Shown here: positions 59,163 to 64,000 of the stretch, piece after piece
Numbering within the stretch: position 1 is the stretch's first letter
Layout: each line of letters begins with the position of its first letter
From: an uncultured Bacteroidia bacterium
Lineage (GTDB): Bacteria > Bacteroidota > Bacteroidia > Bacteroidales > F082
Assembly (NCBI GenBank): GCA_902774295.1
Contig: CACYHP010000002.1
Coordinates: forward strand, 124,001-188,000
Length of the DNA stretch: 64,000 nt
Direction: 5' to 3'
The notes under the pieces: model-generated
Told to the model about the DNA's origin: nothing
The model's database searches: none
Seen by the model: the letters and a program-made list of their open reading frames with translations, nothing else
Made by a program: the position numbers and the translations under genes

Positions 59163-59945
59163 TTAATTACCAAGTAAAAACTTTTCTGTTTCTTGCATGA
59201 ACCTCTTAGGGTCATCCACATGAATCCAATGCCCCGAATTTTCCAATGTAACTAATTGATAATTAGTAAATTGCTTCTTTATCTGTTCTATATCTTTCTC
59301 CAAGATATAATCCGACTGACCGCCTCTTATGAACAAGGTCGGACCATTGTAAACTCCTTGGTTTTCAAGGCCTTTGCCTATCTCAGTGATGTTTTTGTAA
59401 ATCGCTTTGAGATATGGCTTCCATCTGAATCCGTGCTCGTGGCTGTACGACAGGTTTTTCATCAGGAAGAGCAGCACCCGCTTCTCGAAGTTGTATTTTG
59501 CGAGCTGTTCCTCCACGTCGACACGGCGTTTCACATGTTTCATATCGACTTTTCCCATGGCATCGATGAAGCCCACATGCTCCAGCGGATGCTCGAAACG
59601 CCTTGGGCTGATATCCAGAACCTCCAGACGCTCAACGAGTTGCGGGTTTTCAAAAGCGAGCATCATCGCGATCTTGCCACCCATGCTGTGCCCTATGACG
59701 TAACATTTCTTAATACGTTCATATTCAAGCACTTTCTTCACATCGCGGGCCATCACCTTGTAGTTAAACGCCTCATAATGTGGTGACTGCCCATGGTTGC
59801 GCATGTCGGGCACAATCACATAGAAACCCAGCTCCGCAAAGCGTTTGCCGAAATAATCCCAGTTGTCGGAAAGACCAAGCACACCGTGCAGAACCACGAT
59901 GGGCTTGTTCTTCGGGTTGCCGTATTTTCTATAAAAGAGCAGCAT
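59163..59945 (-). CDS. Alpha/beta hydrolase (YbfF-like esterase)
   Basis: A 260-residue hydrolase with VVLHGVLGLSDNWDYFGKRF, VPDMRNHGQSPHY, the nucleophile elbow GHSMGGKIAMMLAF, LFIRGGQSDYI with the acidic residue, and NSGHWIHVDDPKRF with the catalytic His. It resembles YbfF acyl-CoA esterases. It overlaps the SIMPL gene stop by one base. Confidence 0.93.
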   Translation of the reverse strand: MLLFYRKYGNPKNKPIVVLHGVLGLSDNWDYFGKRFAELGFYVIVPDMRNHGQSPHYEAFNYKVMARDVKKVLEYERIKKCYVIGHSMGGKIAMMLAFENPQLVERLEVLDISPRRFEHPLEHVGFIDAMGKVDMKHVKRRVDVEEQLAKYNFEKRVLLFLMKNLSYSHEHGFRWKPYLKAIYKNITEIGKGLENQGVYNGPTLFIRGGQSDYILEKDIEQIKKQFTNYQLVTLENSGHWIHVDDPKRFMQETEKFLLGN

Positions 59946-60643
59946 TAGTCTTCAAGGAAATACGTAACGTTGGTAACCACTCTCACGTGTTTGACGTTTG
60001 GAGTGTATTCATCGACATTCTCGATAGTGAACAGGCCCTGGTTGGCTGTCTTGATTTTACCGAGCTTGCTATCTGAGTCTTTCGCGAACTTCTCAGCGGC
60101 GGCGCGGGCGTTCTTTGTCGCCTCTTCAATCATCTGCGGCTTGATGCTGTTAAGCTCAGTGTACTCGTAGATGGTGTAGTTGCCGTATTCGCTCGAGTTA
60201 ATCGCCACGCCTTTCTCAATAAGCTCACCCTGACGGGAAATGAGTTCCATCACGAGTTTCACTTTGTTGGATGTCACCACGATGTTCGAAGTGACGTTGT
60301 AGCGCTGTTTCCAGCTGTTGTCGTAATAATTTGCTGCGCGGTCGACAACATTAGGTGCTGTCACGCTGATTTCATCATCGTTTAATCCGTTTGCTTTCAA
60401 AAACTTGACAACAGCATCGGCGTTTTTGCTCACCTGAGCATAAACAGCGCTGAGGTCGTTACCTACTTCCTTGACGGCAATAGGCCATGTCACCTTGTTG
60501 GCTTCGACATTCATCTCCGCAAGACCTCTCACGTTGACGGTTCTAACACTTTGGTTTACTTTGCCCAAACCGAGCATCACACAAACTCCCATGACGATCA
60601 ATCCGACCATCACCAGGAAAGCTTCAAATTTGCAGTTTTTCAT
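59945..60643 (-). CDS. SIMPL domain protein (DUF541)
   Basis: About 232 residues from MKNCKFEAFLVMVGLIVMGV, a membrane anchor. The SIMPL domain follows: VNVRGLAEMNVEANKVTWPI, AVKFLKANGLNDDEIS, TSNIVVTSNKVKLVMELISR, and RAAAEKFAKDSDSKLGKI. It faces the periplasm. The family is linked to stress or porin-like assembly in other bacteria, but the role is not settled. The preceding intergenic sequence is a copy of the one preceding dtd. Confidence 0.9.
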   Translation of the reverse strand: MKNCKFEAFLVMVGLIVMGVCVMLGLGKVNQSVRTVNVRGLAEMNVEANKVTWPIAVKEVGNDLSAVYAQVSKNADAVVKFLKANGLNDDEISVTAPNVVDRAANYYDNSWKQRYNVTSNIVVTSNKVKLVMELISRQGELIEKGVAINSSEYGNYTIYEYTELNSIKPQMIEEATKNARAAAEKFAKDSDSKLGKIKTANQGLFTIENVDEYTPNVKHVRVVTNVTYFLED

Positions 60644-60655
60644 ATTTTTAATTTT

Positions 60656-60790
60656 TTTGGTCGCCTTACGGCTCAAAATCTTTCAAAATCTTTTTAAAAA
60701 TCATTCAAAATTTTCTTCCCCAATAATCCTAAAACCTCTCTTTTAACTCTTATCTTTTAACTCTTAACTCTCCACTCTTAACTTTTAACT
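60656..60790. repeat. Intergenic direct repeat R1 ending in TTAACTCT tracts
   Basis: It starts GGTCGCCTTACGGCTCAAAA and runs through TCTTTCAAAATC and CCAATAATCCTAAAACCTCT into irregular copies of CTTTTAACTCTTAACTC. It matches the segment at 61264-61420 in the same orientation, so dtd is bracketed by the two copies. Confidence 0.8.
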
Positions 60791-60799
60791 CTAAACTTC

Positions 60800-61249
60800 C
60801 TACTTTTCTTTCGTGTCAATAATTATCGTTACCGGTCCATCGTTGATGAGCTCGACCTTCATGTCAGCGCCGAACTCTCCACATTCGACTTTGCGTCCCG
60901 AGACCTCCGCCAACCTCTTGAGAAACAGCTCATAGAGCGGTATCGCCTTTTCGGGTCTCGCTGCCTTGATGAAGCTCGGACGGTTGCCTTTCTTCGTCAT
61001 CGCGTGAAGCGTAAACTGACTCACCACGAGGAAATCTCCTTCCACCTGATTAACGTCGAGGTTCATCGCATTATTGTCATCGGCGAAAATCCTCAGCTTC
61101 GCCAGCTTCTGGCAAAGATATTCCACATCTTCCTCATTATCAGCGTCTTCGATGCCAAGAAGCACCATCATCCCCAGCCCTATCTGCGATTTTAAAACGC
61201 CATCGATGGTAACTGAAGCTCGACTGACTCTTTGTGCAACTATTCTCAT
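60800..61249 (-). CDS. dtd: D-aminoacyl-tRNA deacylase
   Basis: A 149-residue enzyme that removes D-amino acids from mischarged tRNA. MRIVAQRVSRASVTIDG is the conserved start; VVSQFTLHAMTKKGNRPSF holds the catalytic SQFTL motif, and VELINDGPVTIIIDT the GP-containing cross-subunit motif. Standard length. It is bracketed by two copies of an intergenic repeat. Confidence 0.96.
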   Translation of the reverse strand: MRIVAQRVSRASVTIDGVLKSQIGLGMMVLLGIEDADNEEDVEYLCQKLAKLRIFADDNNAMNLDVNQVEGDFLVVSQFTLHAMTKKGNRPSFIKAARPEKAIPLYELFLKRLAEVSGRKVECGEFGADMKVELINDGPVTIIIDTKEK

Positions 61250-61263
61250 TTTCTTACTATTAT

Positions 61264-61420
61264 TTGGTCGCCTGACGGCTCAAAATCTTTCAAAATCTAA
61301 TTAAAAATCTTTCAAAATGTTCTTCCTCAATAATCCTAAAATCTCTCTTTTATCTCTTAACTTTTATCTTTTAACTCTCAACTCTTAACTCTCAACTCTC
61401 AACTCTTATCTTTTAACTTT
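61264..61420. repeat. Intergenic direct repeat R2 ending in TTAACTCT tracts
   Basis: It starts GGTCGCCTGACGGCTCAAAA and follows R1 (60656-60790) closely, including CAATAATCCTAAAATCTCTC, with a longer run of TTAACTCTCAACTC units at the end. Confidence 0.8.
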
Positions 61421-61445
61421 TATCAATAAACTTTAACGGACAAAT

Positions 61446-61473
61446 GAGGCGTCATATTATTACGTCTCTACAA
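61446..61473. repeat. GTAGAGACG-type repeat, family B, copy 3 (partial)
   Basis: GAGGCGTCATATTATTACGT then CTCTACAAT matches the right half of copy 1 (6087-6115), but the left arm is degenerate. Confidence 0.6.
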
Positions 61474-61531
61474 TGTGCAAAATTACGAAATTAAATTTGA
61501 AAATCAAGCATATTCGCATCAAAAAAATATG

Positions 61532-61539
61532 TAATTTTG
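61532..61539 (+). promoter_or_regulatory. -7 box (TAATTTTG) of rbfA
   Basis: TAATTTTG ends seven bases before the ATG at 61547, so the transcript leader is very short or absent. Confidence 0.6.
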
Positions 61540-61546
61540 CGCCACT

Positions 61547-61888
61547 ATGGAAACAAAAAGACAACAGAAGATTTCGAAGCTGATTCAGAAGGAACTCAGC
61601 GAAATATTCCAAAGGGAGATCAAAACCCAAGGGAACATCATGATAACCGTGACTAAGGTCAACGTGACGAGCGATCTGTCGTATGCCCGCGTCTACCTCA
61701 GCGTGTTCGGTCCTGACCGTGAGGCGAAAACCGCCGTGGTGAAGGAAGTGAACGCTATGACGAAGAACATCCGTCGTATGCTCGGCGACCGCATCCATCT
61801 ACAAATCAGGGTGATTCCGGAGCTGCAGTTTTTCGAGGATGACTCGCTCGATTATATTGAAAACATCGACAATCTGCTCAAATCTTGA
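61547..61888 (+). CDS. rbfA: 30S ribosome-binding factor A
   Basis: A 113-residue KH-fold protein for 16S rRNA maturation. METKRQQKISKLIQKELSEI, ITVTKVNVTSDLSYARVYLS and the RIHLQIRVIPELQFFEDDSL with YIENIDNLL are family motifs. It overlaps the permease start by 4 bp (TTGA). Confidence 0.96.
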   Translation: METKRQQKISKLIQKELSEIFQREIKTQGNIMITVTKVNVTSDLSYARVYLSVFGPDREAKTAVVKEVNAMTKNIRRMLGDRIHLQIRVIPELQFFEDDSLDYIENIDNLLKS

Positions 61889-63102
61889 AGCTGCCGTTAT
61901 TCATAGCGCAACGTTATCTTCTCGCGAAGAAAAGCCACAACCTCATCAATATCGTGACGTGGATTTCCATCGTCAGCGTGGCGGTGGCGGCGTTCGCCAT
62001 GATTTTCGTTTTGTCGATTTTCAACGGCTTCAACGTGGTAATCAGCGACAACATCCATAAGATGTCAGCTGATCTACAAATCACATCTGTCAAAGGTAAA
62101 ACATTGAATATCAATGATTTTCCTTTCGACAAAATCAAAGAAATCAAAAATGTGGAGCTTGTTTTGCCAACCATTACCGAGGACGCGCTGTTCAGGAACC
62201 AGGACAAGCAGCAGATTGGGCAAATCAAAGGGGTGCCAGCCGAGTATTACACTGTCGAGAGAATCGACAAATCTATAGTAAAATCAGGACGTTTCGGCAC
62301 TGACGCCGATGTCGATTTCGCGATTCCGGGCGTCGGCATGGCATATTATCTGGGCATCAACCCGAATAACCCTTTCACCATGATTCAGGTGTATGTCCCG
62401 AGACGCGGCAATGCATCTTCGTTCAGCCTCGAAAACAGCTTCAATACAGGACAACTGTTTGTAAACCAATCGTTTGCAACAAACCAAGACATTGACGAGA
62501 CCACCATCCTCGCACCTTACGAATGGCTGTCGGAACTGATTGAATATGAGGGTCTTGCATCGGATGTGGAGATTTTCGTCAACCAATCGTCCAATGTCAA
62601 TAAGATTAAAAAGGAAATCAAGAAAATACTCGGTCCCGACTACAACGTCCACGACCAATACGAGCAGCAGTCGACTTTGTATAAGATGATGAAATCGGAG
62701 AAACTCGCTGTGTATCTGATACTTGTGTTCATCTTGGTGATGGCGACGTTCAACGTCATCGGGTCGCTCAGCATGCTCATCATCGAGAAGAAGAAAGACA
62801 CTGCCACATTGCGTGCCATGGGTGGTGACAACTCATTGATTCGCAGCATCTTTCTTAACGAAGGAACGATTATTGCTGTCGTGGGCGGCATCATCGGACT
62901 GATTTTGGGCATCGTTGCGGTGCTTCTCCAGCAGTATGTCGGCATCATCCGCCTCGGTGACGGCTCTGGCAGCTATATCGTTGATTATTATCCGGTTGCG
63001 CTCCAGCTGCAGGACGTCCTCATCGTCCTCGCCACTATAACGGTTATCGGTGGCATTGCAGCGTTTACGACGGTAAGAGTTTCAATGAAGAATCTTCGTT
63101 AA
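61885..63102 (+). CDS. LolC/LolE-like ABC transporter permease
   Basis: A 405-residue inner membrane protein; LPLFIAQRYLLAKKSHNLIN at the N-terminus and IVTWISIVSVAVAAFAMIF are typical of lipoprotein-releasing permeases. A large periplasmic domain follows (residues 50-270), then three helices with LSMLIIEKKKDTATLRAMGG, the coupling helix. The start codon is TTG at 61885, overlapping the rbfA stop; no in-frame ATG lies just upstream. The ATPase and partner genes are not in the window. Confidence 0.92.
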   Translation: MKLPLFIAQRYLLAKKSHNLINIVTWISIVSVAVAAFAMIFVLSIFNGFNVVISDNIHKMSADLQITSVKGKTLNINDFPFDKIKEIKNVELVLPTITEDALFRNQDKQQIGQIKGVPAEYYTVERIDKSIVKSGRFGTDADVDFAIPGVGMAYYLGINPNNPFTMIQVYVPRRGNASSFSLENSFNTGQLFVNQSFATNQDIDETTILAPYEWLSELIEYEGLASDVEIFVNQSSNVNKIKKEIKKILGPDYNVHDQYEQQSTLYKMMKSEKLAVYLILVFILVMATFNVIGSLSMLIIEKKKDTATLRAMGGDNSLIRSIFLNEGTIIAVVGGIIGLILGIVAVLLQQYVGIIRLGDGSGSYIVDYYPVALQLQDVLIVLATITVIGGIAAFTTVRVSMKNLR

Positions 63103-63963
63103 TTCTACAAATTCCGCTACCGACAACTGTTCCGGTCTCTTGTTAAAAATCTCATTGTCAATAATCTCTGCCGGAATCATCGGGCGCAAAGAGTTTCTTA
63201 AAGTCTTCCGGCGCTGGTTGAAGGCCTGCTTCACAACGGTCACAAACAGCTTCTCATCGCAGCCCAACTCTTTGACATTGTTGCGTTTAAGCCTTATCAC
63301 TGCCGACTTCACCTTTGGTGGCGGATTGAAAACGTTTTCATGCACTGTGAACAGATATTCGATGTCGTACCAAGCCTGCAGAAGCACGCTCAGAATGCCG
63401 TAGGTCTTGCTTCCCGGACCCGCTGCAATACGCTCAGCAACCTCTTTCTGAATCATGCCGACGCACTCTGAAACGTTGTTGCGGTATTTTAAGATTTGGA
63501 AAAAGATCTGGGAACTGATATTGTAAGGGAAGTTGCCGATCACCCCCACGTCATTTCGAGTGCAGCGAAGCGGAATCGAGAAATCCTCTTTCCCCGATTG
63601 CTTTTTACTAAAAAGGATTTCTCCACTACGCTCCATTTCATTACGCTCCGGTCGAAATGACGGTTCCTGTGCTAAATCATATTTTAAAAAGTCACCTAAC
63701 ACCAAATGCCCTTCCAGCTCCGGGAACTTTTTCTTCAGAAACTCCACTGATTCCTTGTCGATTTCCACCACCTGAAGCTTATCAAGCTGATTTTCAATGA
63801 GATACTGCGTAAGCACACCCATACCTGCTCCAACCTCAATCACCACGTCATGGTCGGTACCCAAGGCATTCACTATGTTTCGGGCGATGTTCAAATCGAC
63901 CAAGAAATGCTGTCCGAGGGCTTTTTTCGGCCTCACCAAATCGATAATGTTATAGTTTCCCAT
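63082..63963 (-). CDS. rsmA (ksgA): 16S rRNA dimethyladenosine transferase, with repeat-encoded insertion
   Basis: A 293-residue methyltransferase that dimethylates A1518 and A1519 of 16S rRNA. KKALGQHFLVDLNIARNIVN, VIEVGAGMGVLTQYLIE, and VVEIDKES are the SAM-binding motifs, and IGNFPYNISSQIFFQI is the catalytic NFPY motif. Between LGDFLKYDLAQEP and VGVIGNFPYN about 36 residues are inserted (SFRPERNEMERSGEIL onward, ending LRCTRNDV); these are the translation of dispersed repeat family A copy 5 (63550-63661). In normal KsgA about ten residues separate the blocks. The frame is kept, so the enzyme is probably active with a surface loop. The 3' end overlaps the permease gene by 21 bp. Confidence 0.93.
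   Translation of the reverse strand: MGNYNIIDLVRPKKALGQHFLVDLNIARNIVNALGTDHDVVIEVGAGMGVLTQYLIENQLDKLQVVEIDKESVEFLKKKFPELEGHLVLGDFLKYDLAQEPSFRPERNEMERSGEILFSKKQSGKEDFSIPLRCTRNDVGVIGNFPYNISSQIFFQILKYRNNVSECVGMIQKEVAERIAAGPGSKTYGILSVLLQAWYDIEYLFTVHENVFNPPPKVKSAVIRLKRNNVKELGCDEKLFVTVVKQAFNQRRKTLRNSLRPMIPAEIIDNEIFNKRPEQLSVAEFVELTKILH
63550..63661. repeat. Palindromic dispersed repeat, family A, copy 5, inside ksgA
   Basis: GTCATTTCGAG at the left, AATCGAGAAATCC, then AAGGATTTCTCC and CGGTCGAAATGAC at the right; the layout equals copy 1 (2566-2695). It encodes an in-frame extra loop of KsgA. Confidence 0.9.
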
Positions 63964-64000
63964 AATCTGTCATTTTAATTCGTCACGTAAGCGGCGGTAG

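Noticed and set aside
61320..61430. TTAACTCT tracts considered as a CRISPR array
   Set aside because: Units are 7-10 bp, irregular, with no spacers and no cas genes; they are simple-sequence tracts.
63964..64000. Possible end of a gene upstream of ksgA (minus strand, codons YRRLRDELK then TGA at 63970-63972)
   Set aside because: Only nine codons are in the window and another frame also stops here; too little to call a gene.
1..64000. tRNA or rRNA genes, transposases, integrases, phage genes, toxin-antitoxin pairs
   Set aside because: None recognised by motif in coding or intergenic sequence; all gaps are below 300 bp and contain promoters, hairpins or dispersed repeats.

Overview
The window reads as a chromosomal segment of a gut- or rumen-type member of the order Bacteroidales. 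The evidence is: many Bacteroidota-style promoters with a -7 box of form TAnnTTTG; lipoproteins with Bacteroidales lipoboxes; two proteins with type IX secretion (T9SS) C-terminal sorting domains; a Bacteroides-like tryptophanase; and Bacteroidales-type families (DUF4419, DUF2795, DUF1846, TIGR04076-like, EFR1). No rRNA, tRNA, CRISPR array, transposase or phage gene was seen. Genes are packed densely and no gap without a gene exceeds 300 bp.

Layout. 1-6 kb: a secreted endonuclease I (cut by the window edge), a small DUF5618-like protein, then two neighbouring loci of an unfamiliar cell-surface cassette. The cassette is a tiny exported protein with a PxGSGLLI / GAGY / basic C-terminal segment, followed by a fimbrillin-like lipoprotein; in the second locus the two are fused in one gene. 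5.5-20.9 kb: MntP-like membrane protein, tryptophanase, TonB-type outer membrane receptor, Na/Pi symporter, M13 peptidase, sialidase, aquaporin Z, secreted EEP-family nuclease, peroxiredoxin, HD hydrolase, SDR and DUF1846 protein. 20.9-25.4 kb: a TPR-histidine kinase and a LuxR-type regulator, divergent from a third copy of the cassette across a mirror-symmetric promoter. 25.5-30.6 kb: EFR1 ferredoxin, iron alcohol dehydrogenase, an unknown lipoprotein and CTP synthase. 30.7-39.8 kb: DUF4419 lipoprotein, NUDIX hydrolase, and a long minus-strand cluster of acyltransferase, flavodoxin, zinc ribbon, GNAT, DUF3795, S41 peptidase and a frameshifted AlkZ-like gene, with an M28 peptidase and a LiaF-like protein beyond. 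39.9-46.7 kb: LytTR regulator, thioesterase, a second copy of the unknown lipoprotein, CDF transporter, and a complete preQ1 pathway (queC-queD-queE-queF) behind a probable preQ1-I riboswitch. 46.8-64 kb: cytidylate kinase-like protein, C69 dipeptidase, two T9SS cargo proteins, GH20 hexosaminidase, hotdog thioesterase, double FGE-domain lipoprotein, cobalamin adenosyltransferase, Mrp/NifU pair, esterase, SIMPL protein, dtd, rbfA, LolC/E-like permease and ksgA.

The most interesting signals are: (i) the three small-protein/lipoprotein cassettes, including the natural fusion and the symmetric promoter shared with a two-component system; (ii) a dispersed palindromic repeat (family A) that is translated in frame inside ksgA and inside a shortened methyltransferase gene; (iii) three 20-21 bp spaced iterons upstream of one cassette; and (iv) the preQ1 riboswitch. 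Sialidase, hexosaminidase, secreted nucleases and peptidases together suggest scavenging of host glycans, DNA and protein; tryptophanase suggests indole production.
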